A stretch of 64,000 bases of DNA from Dryococelus australis (Eukaryota; Arthropoda; Insecta; Phasmatodea; Phasmatidae): positions 311,402,166 through 311,466,165 of the forward strand of contig CM057009.1 in NCBI GenBank assembly GCA_029891345.1. Direction: 5' to 3'. The position numbers were made by a program, and so were the translations under genes. Numbering within the stretch: position 1 is the first letter of the stretch; every line of letters begins with the position of its first letter. A model generated the notes under the pieces. The model had not been told where the DNA came from. It made no database searches and was given only the letters and a program-made list of their open reading frames with translations. Shown in pieces: positions 37,155 through 49,515 of the stretch.

Positions 37155-37262
37155 TAACACTGCACGCCATTTCAGAGCCCTGCGCGTAGCGGCGATGACG
37201 CACTTGTAGTGCGTGGCAGTGTCGCCCTTAACGCTCCCGCGCTTCTGAGTCTCAAATGAAGC
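37155..37262. repeat. Second copy of a ~105-bp GC-rich repeat
   Basis: Shares ctgcacgcc, gcgatgacgc, ggcagtgtcgccc and ctcccgcgcttct with 35980-36085, in the same orientation. The MITE lies between the two copies. Confidence 0.6.
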
Positions 37263-39970
37263 ATTTAAGGGCTCACTCCCGTGCCTTCGCCGGCAATAGG
37301 ATAGTATAGGAATTTCCATGTAAAAGAAAGCCGGCGTGTGTTGGTGACTTTTTGTCCTAGAGATTCCGAACAAACACCATTATAGAAATTTTGCAGAGAA
37401 CAATTGTGCTGCGTAGCGAAATCAAGGTATTTGTAATTATACATATCTTAAATTTTGAAGCGAAACATTTCAATATTCATAGATTTCAGACTGTTTTATT
37501 TTATCACTTAAATAACGCAGCCGCACAATTGGTACAAATTAGCTGATTGATAAAGTCACTGGCGCCGATTTCTAACTCTTAAAACAAATGAGCTACGCTG
37601 TAATTTGTTTATGAACGCGCGCCCGGGCGATTCGCGGCATAAGGTGTAGCATGGGCTCACGCAGGCTGGCCCCAGCCGTAAGGGGAAGCCTGCCCCCACC
37701 CCCTCCTCCAAAGGTTCCCAACATTCAGTCACCTGCCCTTCCCGGCCTTACTGCACCTGTGAAGTATGCCACAATAACATGAGATATATACAGTCGTCAT
37801 ATACGATAAAACATAAATAATTTACAAGTCACTTAACGTAAGTTCCAAAGAAGAATTTATATAATCATGATTATTTTGTAGCCTCTCTATAAGTTACACA
37901 TCGTTATTCCCAATACATAATTTTATCTTCCCAATAATGATTATGTACATAAAATATTTTTACTGAAATGTACATTGAGGGCGTACCGATAACAATTTAG
38001 GAAAGATTATAATTAGGCATATATATATATATATATCGGGGGAAACAAAATTTCGCGTCTACATTTTTAGTATATTTTCTTTATGCTCACGGGCATTATT
38101 TAGACAGTAGTTCCCGACTTTCTGTAACGTTTCGTATTCCGGTTGGCTGGCGTGAGATTCCTCCGCGAGATAAGGAAATGTCTGGGATACATTCCCGTAT
38201 CCAGAAAATTAATCCTGCTATTGGGGGGATTGTGCGAGTTGGTAATTTAGACTTGACTTGTTTAAACACATGTTCTATGAAATGAAATTAATTGAAACGC
38301 AGTGTAGTGTAGTGTGGAACAGAAAAACAGTATACTGGGCAAATAAAAATATAGGTCCTGTGTGTTGTCAGGTTGTTGCTGCAGTGTTGGTTCAGTGTAG
38401 TGTGGCATGACTGAGGGCAAATGAAGATTAAAACCAATGTGTCCAGGAAGAAAATACTAATACCAGGAGAATGCTGGTATTAAAATACATATACACTCAC
38501 GAACACGATTATCACAAATGCTACAAATGTCAAAAACACAAAAATCACTTTCAAAAATAATGTGATGTAATATTCAAATAAATGTGTCGAAGCAACTGAT
38601 TATGATAAAAAAATACTGATTTTAATATTTATCAACTTTAAAATATACTTTCTGTGATTTTAATAGGTTCAAAGGCCATTCAAAATGTGTATTAAAGGAC
38701 CTGATATGGAACTCTTTCAGAACTGATTTCCGAATTAACAAATAATCAGATCAAAATTAATGAATCACATGTCGACCACGTGTTACATACAGTTCATGTC
38801 GGGCGTGGCAGCGTTAGCATGGTAATAAACAAAAAATGCTTGGAGCAAACATGGCGGCTTTATACTGGTCTGCGCTCAAATTACTGTAATATTACCTTAA
38901 CATTATACGGCTCAAGCAATATAAATAAAATGTACCTAACAACAGATATTGAGTTCTGCTGTTTATCTTGATAAGTTTTCTATATTTGGAGAGGGGGTGA
39001 ATAAATACCCACCCTCACACCCCTATTTTGAATAGGGCCTATGGCCATGCAGGGGTGCCATAACATTTACTAACGCAGGAGGAAAGTAGGTATTAAAATC
39101 TGTACCTTCTGCGGCGTAGCTGACTGTGGTGCCAGCTTCCGGTACAAGGGTCATGTGTTCGAATTTAAAATCCATTCAGCATTGCTAGCGCGCTTTATAA
39201 CTTTCTTATAACGGTTCATAAATGCGAGGCTGTTGCAATTGAAGAGTGTCATGGCCACCAAGATATACACTTCTCGAACTGTGAGCAGCAGTGAGTCATG
39301 TTCACACCTTCAAGATTCAGTGATGGCTCGTGGTCACTTTTAGTCCATAAAAATACACTAATAATAATTAAAATTGTAGCACGCACGTCAAATAAAGCAA
39401 TTATTCAAACAACATATTTATACACCATAATCATAATGCAAGTAGTTACATTGATAACATAAAATAAACAGTCGTGCGTGACACGTCACATTATTCTTTA
39501 TACGCTAGTTTTGGACAAAATAATCTATACTAAGAAGTCGGATGTTACATGTCGCTGGAAGTTGCGATGAAAATCAACATGTTTCTCACAGTACAAGTAA
39601 TCTGTGCATGATATTTCAGATGTAGGATTTATTTGTAAACCGTTTTTTAAATTGAAGAATTAAAGACGCCCGAAATAAAGCACAGCCAGAACTGTGTACA
39701 ACACGGTTACACTTTACATCATAAAGTAATAAAAAATTAAAAACAATTTTATGTACAAATGACATACAAAAATACACCAATGAGTTTGCATATGTATAAC
39801 ACTAAATATTCTGAACACATTAATGAAACTTCAATAAGTAATACATCAGAACTTAGAAATGATTTCAACTGTACTTATTATATAAGGTAAGTAAATGGAA
39901 AAACAAATAAGAATTTTTTTTCTTCTTCAATTCTTTGCGTGCTTCCATAATATATAGTGGTTCCAGTTTT
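37263..39970. other. Intergenic, mostly AT-rich
   Basis: Contains a short (TA)n tract (38017-38035), a GC-rich stretch near 37620-37760 and a tRNA-like fragment near 39115-39190 (box B-like tgttcgaat). I recognise no gene. Confidence 0.4.
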
Positions 39971-39974
39971 CCTT

Positions 39975-40788
39975 GTCAAAATATAGGCGCTACTATCTCA
40001 GGTAGCCAACAATTGATGTAGAAACTTTCAAGTTTAGACAGCATTTCCTTTTCCCACAGTTCCTCGTCTCTGTGCACCTTCTCAAAATGGAGAGGTTGGT
40101 TTCGGTCAGACATAGCAATTAAATGACAAACATTTCGCTCTGTGATGATAAGGGTGCCCTGAATTTGATAATAGTAGTGATGCGTTTTTTTCCCCCCAAC
40201 CCATCAGATGTAAGTTCCAGGGAAACCTCTTTCTTCTGTTTTGCTCTTTACTTGCGGCCAAGAGTTCTTACTAATGTAACGCACTCTATTATCGCATCTT
40301 CTTGAGTAATCAAGCCGTCGGGGCTAGCATCCAAGAAACCATGGTGTCAACTAATGAACAAACCGGACCTTTTAACTATTAACCCGGTTTGACTTTCGAA
40401 CTGTTCCACAGCAACATGTTCACACCAGCGACCATACTCCATTGTTGCTGTAGAAAAGTTAGGGATGTATAGCAACGGTTTGACAAGCTTCGCACAAAAC
40501 GCCATGCCCCTTCCGTCTACGCACTGCACCGAAATTGCTTGCAGTCAAGTGAGAACGTCGCATGTCGTGCCATAACTCGCGATCTGCTCGCCCAGAAACT
40601 TGTAGTGTAGTGACGAATTCTTTACACTTCCTTGTCAGCTCCAATTTATCTTCTGGTTGTTCAGCTTCTGGACCATAGCCAGTGTCTGGTGGGACAGATA
40701 CTTTATAACGCTCTGCTGGTCTGTCGCCATCGTCGTAACTTAATCTGCGCCTCTTTCGTGCATTTTGACGTTCAATTTTCTTGTTCAA
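39975..40788 (-). pseudogene. YqaJ-type exonuclease/recombinase domain, decayed
   Basis: On the minus strand the basic start (NARKRRRL) is followed by ELWHDMRRSHLTASNFGAV, the usual entry motif of the YqaJ fold. Next, after a frame change, come YIPNFSTATMEYGRWCEHVA and TGLIVKRSGLFIS, then LDASPDGLI near 40330 (the catalytic Asp-Pro-Asp-Gly region), then IECVT, and, in another frame, YYYQIQGTL and a C-terminal block FYINCWLPEIV ending at a stop near 39975. At least two or three frameshifts and one stop break it. Family members are PD-(D/E)XK nucleases found in phages, viruses and eukaryotic mobile elements. This copy is presumably mobile-element derived and inactive. Confidence 0.85.
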
Positions 40789-40859
40789 TATTTTTTTTGT
40801 GTCTCTCCTGGACTTCGACTAATTAACTTTTTTAATGTCCTGAGTTTAAACCAAATTTG

Positions 40860-42270
40860 GTATATTGACAGCGCATAATGTATGCATTGAATGAATTTTG
40901 ATGGTAAATGCGTAAAGAACTTATTAAAGGCGGCTATACAAACATCGTATGCTGGCAGTATATGTTACAATCATAAAATTTGTCTACCCAGAGCTTGTTT
41001 TGCCCCCCATTTTTTAACATAGTACCAGACGAGTGAGTTAAGTTTGCTCCTACTTCGGGAAACAATCAACCGATTCCTTCCAAATTTGTCAATCAAGCAC
41101 TACTGTGGCAAGTCGTGTAAATTTATAGGACATATCTTAAGAAGATCAGGCTCTTATTTTCAGAATAGCGCCCTTGCAAACATTTCAGCATAACATGCTA
41201 TATCTACGAAACAATGTAACCAGTTCCAACCTAACTTTGTATGCTAACAGTATATATGCAAGCATAAAGCGAGCGAATACATAAACTCACTTGCCCGCCA
41301 TTTTGGAAGATAGCACCATATGAAAAATAAGGTTTTCGTGTCCTATCTCGGGAAACTATTAACTGGTACCCACCAAATTCGGGCGACAAGTTATACTTTT
41401 ATAGTCCATCAAAATTTATATGACTTAAGGAGGTAGTCATATATATTCAAAATCACAGCAATGTAAATATATTGTCAGTATATCACACGTCACAAGCCAT
41501 TTAAACCGAGTTACTATGTTACAGTATATATGACTAACATATGATATGCCAATAAATCTCCGTCTTGCGCTCCAGTAACGAAGATACTTGCTCTCCAGTA
41601 ACGAAGATTCCACCACGTGAGAAAACGGAGCTTCTTTGTCTTGTATCCGGGACAAATCAAAAGATTCCCACGGAACTTTTAACGCTGGTAGTGCTTCAGT
41701 AGGCCACGTATGAAGTGTGTCTGGCTTTATTTATAGTATGGCTGCAAAATAAATAATTCATATATTAAGTTGATCATTTCTATTAAACTATTTCAACAAT
41801 TCAAATTAAATTTTGTTTACGCCTACTGAGAGTACCCATTAGAAGCATCAATATGCTTATAGAGATCATATTTTTTCCGGATTTCTGTAAGAAAGTGCTA
41901 GATGATAAAATGTATAGTTCGACATATCTCAGGAACCAATCATTTCATTTCCACCAAATTTCTCACACAAGTAATTACATTAGGCCTGTAAACTTACATA
42001 TTTCAAGTTGGTAAGATTTTTTTCAAATAGTTCAATATAAATTATTTCGATAAGTGAATCACATCTCTTAAATAATTTCACATATTATTATATCTATTAG
42101 AAATATCAGAGCCTGTTTTCGGATGTTTTGTACAATAGCGCAAGATGAGAAACGGGAGATTTTATGTCATATCTTGAGAACTGGTCAACTATTTCCATGA
42201 AATTCTGCACACAAGTAGTTCTACTGCAGGCCGTGAAAACTTACATGATTTAAGTTACTCACACATTTGT
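40860..42270. repeat. Degenerate ~290-bp tandem array, about five units
   Basis: Recurring blocks: 'tatgctggcagtatatg' (40949) and 'tatgctaacagtatatatg' (41239), 290 apart; 'cttcgggaaac' (41055), 'ctcgggaaac' (41345), 'atccgggac' (41645), 'ctcaggaacc' (41929) and 'cttgagaac' (42172). Each is followed by a 'ccaa/tgaaatt..tcacaca/agtca' type stretch. Units are strongly diverged and lose length toward the right. The array begins right after the YqaJ pseudogene's 5' end. Confidence 0.65.
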
Positions 42271-42354
42271 TTTCTAAATTATGACCGTGTATATATTTGA
42301 TGTTGATAATCCTAGCCTACCGAAACTTTATAGACTAATTACTATCGAAGTTGA

Positions 42355-42500
42355 TGTACCGAATCGTACCTCGGTGGTGACGTTGACTGCGCGTCAGCTT
42401 ACTGTAGGAGGCGTTCTGTGTTCGAGTCCCAGGTAAGGCAAGTGTGCAGGTTATCTGTAATTGTTTCACTAGTATCGCATTGGTTTCTGGTTGCATCTCA
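42355..42500 (+). mobile_element. tRNA-derived SINE head
   Basis: A box A-like 'tggtgacgttgactg' and box B-like 'gttcgagtccc' (about 42418) are spaced about 50 bases apart. No complete cloverleaf is evident. Confidence 0.45.
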
Positions 42501-43975
42501 AATGATATCGCTGTCAACGAGACGGCAAGACCCACCCCACCTACCATCTAACCTTTTAATAGCTTCATCAAAATTATTTGCATCCATGTAAAGGAAAGTA
42601 GGCTCATCAGTTACATTGATAACTTCTTATCATAATATTGTGTTAACAGTTCTGGCTAGAAGTTGTAAAAAAATTAACTTAGAGATACAAGTAAAATGTA
42701 TTATGATGTGACATTTTTTTAATCGTTTGTTTATACAACTGTCCATGCTATTGAAAAAAGATGTATTACGTATACAAATTATATATTAATTCAATTTATC
42801 TAACAGGAATTAACAGTTGAAATCATTTTCGTCTAAAATGATCAATTATTTCAAAACCCACCAAAAATGCAGAGACAGTAAATAGTCATAATTCAACTAA
42901 AAATCGTTATCCTTCTTTGTACCTGGTTGCAACACTTACAGTAGGTTAATTTAATATAAAATAAAATTAAGATCCACCACGAAAATAATTATTAATGCAA
43001 AAACTGAAAATTTAACAGTATCGCAGTAATAGTAAAATTGTTGAAACGAACAATGAAATATTAAACTATAGCTTACAACCAAGTATCCTGGCGTATAGAA
43101 AATATTATAATAAAATACACCCATAAACGTAAAATTTGTTTACTGTAAACGTTTGCACGCTATATTCAAATCATATTTTTAACGGACCCGCTACGATATC
43201 GAGTTACAATATTTGTTAATAGCGGAAGTATTTACGAAGCGCGAGTGTTTAGAAAACTTGAAGAATGTTTCATTTCTTTGAACACGATTATCTTCCGTTT
43301 TATATAGTGTTGTAACTTTGTCGAAATTGACTACTGTAAATGCTTTTGATTACAAATTAACCGAATAATTAGTTATTATCTCCACCAGTATTTTTCTTAT
43401 AGCAATCTTAGACGGGTTTAGTAATGATTGAACATTCTACGCATTATCAGGTTCCAATAATAATATAGTATATTTAACGGGTTTTTGAAACTATTTTATT
43501 AACGCGTCCTTAAATGTAAACCTTTTCATTATTCGAAATCGTATCTTACTAAAATGGAACATGTTCCGACACATAATGATATTCTGATTACGTAAATTGT
43601 TAGCTCCTGACATCTTCCACGCAGTAGGACGTAAACCTAGCAGGCATCACTTATCTTTACGTGCGTTCGTTTTCTGCCGTTTTTACAGAGAAAAAAACAA
43701 ACAGGACTTAAGACTTCTATTTCAGTCATTCAGTTTTTATGGTTATATTAAATTCATCGCCATTATGCAGTGCTAAACTGCAAATACAGAAACGTATCTC
43801 ATCTGAGCAGGCTTTCGCGTATTTCGACAAATTACTGTTTTGTACACCATATCTTTTAACGACAAAATATGTTGACAAAGTAGAAAATTACTTGAATTGT
43901 CGGCAACGTATCTAGAAATATATACAATAAACTTACTTTAGGAGAATCTGATGATTAGAAGTTGGTGCAAGGAAT
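42501..43975. other. AT-rich intergenic DNA
   Basis: No gene, repeat unit or RNA was recognised. It may hold introns of the minus-strand THAP gene if that gene is real. Confidence 0.4.
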
Positions 43976-43976
43976 T

Positions 43977-44090
43977 TCACGCAACAATAACTGTTGCCTT
44001 TCTTATCTTTTTTGGAAAACCAGATACACGAACTCGCGGACCTTTCTCGTAATTCTCATTGCAATCGGTAACACAGCAGCGATGCGGCAT
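43977..44090 (-). CDS. THAP-domain protein, first-exon candidate (partial)
   Basis: Translation from ATG at 44090-44088 gives MPHRCCVTDCNENY and then a basic segment ending VSGFPKK. This is the usual start of a THAP zinc-finger domain: an N-terminal Met-Pro, a CCV-x2-C pair, an NY, and a later FPK. The invariant Trp and the second half (Cys-x2-His and the AVPTIF-like end) do not follow in frame; the frame ends at 43977. The ATG context (caacATGcc) is good, and a CpG-rich block lies immediately upstream (44160-44520), as at many insect promoters. The exon may end near FPKK, where AAAAAGATAAGA resembles a splice donor with AT in place of GT. THAP proteins bind DNA as transcription factors or as P-element-type transposases. 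This could be a live first exon or a broken copy. Confidence 0.5.
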   Translation of the reverse strand: MPHRCCVTDCNENYEKGPRVRVSGFPKKIRKATVIVA

Positions 44091-44159
44091 GTTGCCGATG
44101 GAAATAGGTAAGACACCAGCGCATGGTGGAACGTTACCCCTTACTCGGAAGTCACCCCA

Positions 44160-44520
44160 AACAACTGGCAGCAGGCCAGGCGAGGGAGGAAACACTTGTT
44201 AGCATCTGGACTCAGCGGCAGGGAGCGGCTAGGACCACTCCCGATGGCGTCACACGCCACCCTCTCTTTCGAGAGCAGGCCTGAAGTCCAGAGGGTGTCG
44301 GCCCGTGCGCTCTGTTGGGGGCGATGGCCAGAGCTGGGAGACAAGGGTATTGTGATGTCGACAAACCGTCTCTCCCCCCAGCACCCCGCACACCGCCGAC
44401 CCGTGAGTCATTCCAGTGAAAGGCAGACGAGGCTATGGAACACGATGCGGGTGCAGACTCAGAGCTCTCTCGCGGCGCCGAGTCATAAGTGCGACCTCGG
44501 AGCCAGCCATTACCAAACCA
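44160..44520. promoter_or_regulatory. CpG-rich block upstream of the THAP exon
   Basis: GC- and CpG-rich compared with the AT-rich flanks and directly upstream of the minus-strand ATG. It contains a cttcc-rich pattern but no clear TATA box. Long frames on both strands (44196-44618 plus, 44598-44212 minus) end in the (TA)n tract and look spurious. Confidence 0.4.
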
Positions 44521-44531
44521 GTATACAATTA

Positions 44532-44533
<2 letters not shown>

Positions 44534-44586
<53 letters not shown>
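44534..44586. repeat. (TA)n microsatellite
   Basis: About 26 uninterrupted TA dinucleotides, followed by a short (CA)n. The apparent Tyr-Ile repeat proteins on both strands are translations of it. Confidence 0.98.
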
Positions 44587-44587
<1 letters not shown>

Positions 44588-44589
44588 CA

Positions 44590-45670
44590 CACACACATAC
44601 ATTCTGCACACTAAATGATTATTGGATTGCGACTTATTACTACTGACCTGGTCTGTAGAAAAATAAACTATATTCACAAAACAGAACATATTATATAAAT
44701 TACGTATCAGAAATAAGTAGGAAAAGCTGTGAAGTGGAAACACAAAAATAGTTTACATAATTACTCAACTTTAACATTCCTGTAAACTGTAGGTAACTAA
44801 GCAATGCGTGGCTATTAAAAACCAATCCTCCGTAAAAACAAACTATAGTTAAAATATTAGAATTACATGTTTGACATGTCAGTAACGCATACGAACAAAC
44901 CGTACACTCTGAAGTCGAAACAATCAAAAGTGTTCCAAATCAGCGAATTTTTCCTGCAGGTATGTCCAGACTCAGCTCCACTTGAATCAGTAGAATTCTG
45001 CTGATAATTTTGGTTTCTTGTGTCCACAGATCGAACTGTGGTTTATAGTTGTTGTTAGTTAACTGCACTGACCTGGCAGTAAAAACTTGGTCCATCCTAC
45101 TGATTCGCCAATAGGAAACAGCTTATTAACTGAAGCATCAAAATAATTATACTGATTTAAATCACTGATTCAGATTTAGAGTATAAAATATCACAAAGTA
45201 ATAGTTAACAAAAATTAGCATGCATTAATATCGCTAAAGATTATGAGTAGGACCATCTGATGTTTGCGAAAAGAATTCCGCTGAGCCTATATTTCAATAT
45301 CCTACATGCACTCCTGCAGTTTCCCTTCCGTTATTGGCCGCGTGCTTTCTTTGAAGACTGGGTCAATAAGAGTTAGGTTATTCGGATACTGAACGTCTTT
45401 CATTTGCAGGCAGGCTCCTAGGACACGCAGTATTTGAAACCATCAGATTGCGAAATATGATCTGAGTTTAGGTCTATCGAGGCACAACTTGACAGGAATT
45501 CTTTCGGCGAAAATCGGGTGGCCCTAAATACGGGGTATCAATATATGTTCACGCACTTTATTTCAATTTTCCGGACTCATCTTCTTGGCAGTTCCATATG
45601 GCAGTGGCAACATTTTTACACAGTTTTAACCTACGTTCCGTCCCGAAATAATTTACTAGCTCGAGTGTTG
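44590..45670. other. Intergenic, no feature recognised
   Basis: AT-rich; no repeat or gene was recognised. Confidence 0.4.
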
Positions 45671-45673
45671 CAG

Positions 45674-45918
45674 GGGCCGCGGTGGTGCAGTGGTTAGACT
45701 ACTCGCCGGCTACCTAAGAGAACTGAGTTTGATTCCCGTCGGGGTCGCTTCCAGACCTTCTCATGTGGTAATCGTGCCGGACTGGTAGGCGGGTTTTCTC
45801 GGGGATCTCCCGTTTTCCCCGTCCTTGCATTCCGGCGCTGCTCCATACTAACCTCGCTTCACCCTCATCGGCTCTCAAGACCTCGGTGTTAAGAGCCGCC
45901 CAAATATCTCCACTCACT
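45674..45918 (+). mobile_element. tRNA-derived SINE (main family), full-length copy
   Basis: The head 'ggtggtgcagtggttag' (box A) and 'gtttgattcccg' (box B) is followed by the family body: ccttctcatgtgg, gtaatcgtgccgga, cgggttttctcgggga, cattccggcgctgctcc, gttaagagccgcccaa. It is the best plus-strand copy in the window, comparable in length to the copy at 59.9 kb. Confidence 0.9.
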
Positions 45919-48165
45919 CACGACCATGGACACGTTGCACATGAATGGTAATCATACCGGAGTACCCGGAGAAACTTATCCCCAGGCGGAATTTTTTTTT
46001 CTAAGTCTACCCAATTTCTAAGTGTTTGGTGTGCGCGCGCGGTAGAACAGGGGCTGATCGCGTCTCAGGGCTGCGCCCTTTACGCCTAAAAGGAAGGGAA
46101 TTCATGCAAGGAGGCCTGCATCTCGGCAAGAGAGATTTGTAGCCATGGACAGAGTTTAAGGCCATGACTACCTCCCTAAGTGTACCTATAGCTGAATCTA
46201 TATTCTAGAAGGGGTGCGGTAAAAGCCGCACAGATGCCGTAAATCCCATACCGACAGAAAAGACAAAATTACAGGAGCATTAATGAAAATGCTACAGGAA
46301 ATAGCAGCTTTGGACTGAATATTGGTTTAATACGACACAAGAACTAGCAGAGAGGGCGCTGCAGCCCCCCCCCCCCCCGGTCACTGCCGAGTGCGTCAAA
46401 AACCTGGGCAGCTCAGTCGTGGCATCAACGTCATCTTCTCGTCGACAGCATGCCAGAATTTCTGCGCCGACCCTCATGCGGATTTTACCGGCAGGTAGGA
46501 AAGGAGGCATACCCTCGCGATCGAGACATGAAAAGAACGTACTAACGTACTAAGTACATCAGTACACCGTTGGTGAGATGTCGGCACAGTGTGGTGCCGC
46601 GCGGGAAGAAAAGGGTAAATGTTCAGAATAGGGTCTTTTCGGAAAATAATTTTTAGTTCTCGCGGTAAGTGGTATAATTTTATTCCACTAATTACACAGA
46701 ACACGAATTTACTACGCTTGAAAATAATTTCTGGGGATACTCCAAGCTTCGCCGATGCTTGACCGCTTTGCAGTCATCACCTATAAAAAAACAGTCGGCG
46801 TGCTTTGAATCACTGTTTTAGGAATTAACTCCCCTGCTGGCGCTGAGGACTCTGGCTCGGTGCGTAATTTCTGGCTACACTTGAACAGTAATTTTATTTG
46901 CGAAGGGGCTACACTTGTTCCTTGAAGTGTTATTTCACCAAGGCACACATTCTGGGGAGAAAGTGACGAGGGCAATGCTCTCGGGGATTAGTGTCAACCT
47001 AATGCATTGTGGTGAGCCGAGGGTTGTAAACAGTATTATACTGTTGTCGCGGTTGTCAACAGACCGCCAAGCTGCTTTGATACGTGCCGCCACTCAGGCA
47101 TTAATGGGGTAAACACTGCCTGGGTAAAATTCGCCTGCTACACCGGCGCTGCACTCGGCAATGCATCAGTGCCCAAAACTCTGAATGTCTTTCTCGTGGC
47201 TAATATGATTTGTAAAATTTTCTACGCCTTCTTTGACATGAATGGTTATTGCCAACGCAGTCTGTTCAAGGTTAGGTCAGCACTTTTAAAAGCCTCTGCC
47301 CAAAAAAGCACTTTTCGACTCATTTTGTATCATTTCGTCGTATGTAAAATAGGCATAGTCACGGGCCTAATGATATTATGCATGCGAAATCTAGTTTATC
47401 TAGAAAATTGTTCAGAACACAAATATGTTGCTAATATGCAAATTCATACTCTAGTGTATAATAGGAATACAAAATACCAACATGATATTATATACATTTT
47501 AAATATGCGTGTAGAGGCTATATATATCTCTTTACATGCGCCGGTCGACATCTTCCGTAGCGCTTCATCAATATTTGCCTCACACACGCAAACACGACCC
47601 TAATTAGGCGGCAGCCTTAAGGGTTCTGGCCACGAAAATATGCATTATTTTATATTTGCATGTAACACTGCTCAACTTGTCATTACTTTGAAATACGGCT
47701 TCCTTAAATAAAAAAAAAAATTATACCACATATATTTTTGCGTAATAAGTAGTAAACTGGAACTTCATGTCGTAATTCATTTTAAGGAATGCTTGTAGAA
47801 CACTGATATAACGCTACAAATAGAAAATATGCAAAAAATTTCCTTATTTTTAGCATTTTTTACGAATTGCGAAAACATTTCACAGCGTGATTTTAAATAT
47901 TTCTTGAAGCAAATCATTGTACCTCATTTCAAGGTGAATTATTTTATTTTTGTAAGTAAGTTAGATTTTATTATTTGTATCAACCTTCCAAATACACCAA
48001 AATAGTGTTTTGTATTGCCATAATGCAAAAAAAATTGCCGTTATCTTTTTTTTATCCGAGTAAACAGTACTTGTAAATAATGTCTACAAGTTAAATAATA
48101 TTTCATGCAAATATCAATTGATCGATTTTTCGTTACCAGCATCCTTAAAAGAAAAACAGACGTTC
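45919..48165. other. Intergenic, repeat-like but unclassified
   Basis: A possible SINE tail (ggagtacccggagaaa) lies at about 45955-45985, a C-run at 46366-46378, and a medium-GC block at 46820-47165 with a plus frame (46915-47112) of unknown nature. 47600-48100 is AT-rich. I recognise no gene. Confidence 0.35.
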
Positions 48166-48169
48166 AGTA

Positions 48170-49400
48170 CTATAGAAGCCTAAACCTGATTGGCTCAACC
48201 AAACACGAAGTTAGGGGTGCTTTTGTTTTTCGAAGCACTACACTGCCCCGTCTGCGTACGTCGACGGTACGCCTACACTGTCTAAGTGGGAGGTAGTTAC
48301 TCGTCGTGCACTTGCCTCGCATCTTCTTCACCGGCCTTCCCCGTTTCCTCAGGGTGACGTGTGGTGGGGTAGCCAAACCAAACTTTGTAGGCGGCCTCCA
48401 TGGCGGTACCTGGTACCGGCCGGGCACCGCAGCGACCTGGCAGGAGCATTGTGGCAGCATGCCTGGGCATGGCAGGAACTGTGGTGTAGGCTCATCCTTG
48501 TCCGCAGTCCAGGACTGACCAGCGGGCGGTGTGGCCGTGCTGGCAGGCTCCCCATCCGTCGTGGCCGCCAGAGGCAGTGGTTCAAGTGGTGCTACTGCCT
48601 CTGTGGCAGACGGCGTTGTGTTTGGGGTTCTCGGCAGGCGCCTCCCCCAAGTTGACTGGCGGTGGGTGCACTTCCCACATAGACAAGGTACCCCGGGCGT
48701 CCAGATCGGCATGAGACGACGCCGTGGTTGCTGGCCCCGTAAGGGGCAGGCCTACTGACGGGCGTTCTTCTTCTGCCCTTCTGGCTGAAGATGTGGAATC
48801 TTCTGATTCCCAGCACGGGAGACATGTCCACGGTCGCAGTCGCTCCCAACTCGAGGGTGGTACTTGGGGCGGACGGCGATTTCCCCAAGTACTGTGTGGC
48901 TGCCAGCAAATTCTCAACGAGGGCCCACCTGACGTGCGTATCCAGATGTGGAATTTTACTACGACCCTCGTTAGCAGCCGGGGTGGTATGGAACAGTCGA
49001 CCGGCACTTCCGGGTGAGGCCGGGATTTCCTTTTGCAGAGGCTCCTCTGTAGCTTGATTAACCTCCAGAAAAAATTATCTTTTATTCTCGGCTTGGGCCA
49101 CAATGCTCGGCGTTTCGCCTCTTTCAATGACAGGCTTCACCATGGGTTGCTTCGGCCATTCCTCCCTGTCGAGTGGACTGCGCCAGGATAACTCACTTGT
49201 GCCAGGAGTCCACTTCCCCCTAGGGTCTCCATCTTGGTATTGCAGTCCGTGGAGGTTGATGGTAGGGTGCAGCTCATTGGCCCCATAGTTCTCGGCAGCC
49301 TCCTGGGTCTCGCTGGCGGCAGGCAGCTTTTTACTTGACTGCTAGTGGTCCCTGTTGGGGCTACCAATTTCTTTATTGGTTTTGAGGGCAGGAGAAACGT
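48170..49400 (-). pseudogene. Region downstream of protease in the retroelement, unassigned
   Basis: A largely open minus frame runs from about 49370 to 48592 with one stop near 49078 (segments GDPRGKWTPGTSELSW and VDMSPVLGIRRFHIF). Another frame (48712-48170) is Pro/Thr-rich then basic, including LRKRGRPVKKMRGK, an AT-hook-like RGRP. No reverse transcriptase motif is present. This may be the linker after protease joined by deletion to the C-terminal tail of the polyprotein, or an accessory reading frame. Confidence 0.4.
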
Positions 49401-49515
49401 GACGGTGGGTTTGTCCTATTCCTCTGAGGCCTCAGAGGTGTTGGTGGATATTTCCTATGCTTCCAGCTCCGGGCTTTTACAGGTGTCGGCGTGGAGGAAT
49501 TTAGGTATCCGTGTT

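Noticed and set aside
44212-44618. Long frames on both strands with Tyr-Ile repeats
   Set aside because: The repeats are the translation of a (TA)n microsatellite, and the rest is a CpG-rich block open on both strands.
45674-45918. Functional tRNA gene
   Set aside because: Box A and box B are present, but the arms do not pair into a cloverleaf and the same head with a long common tail occurs at several other places, so it is a SINE.
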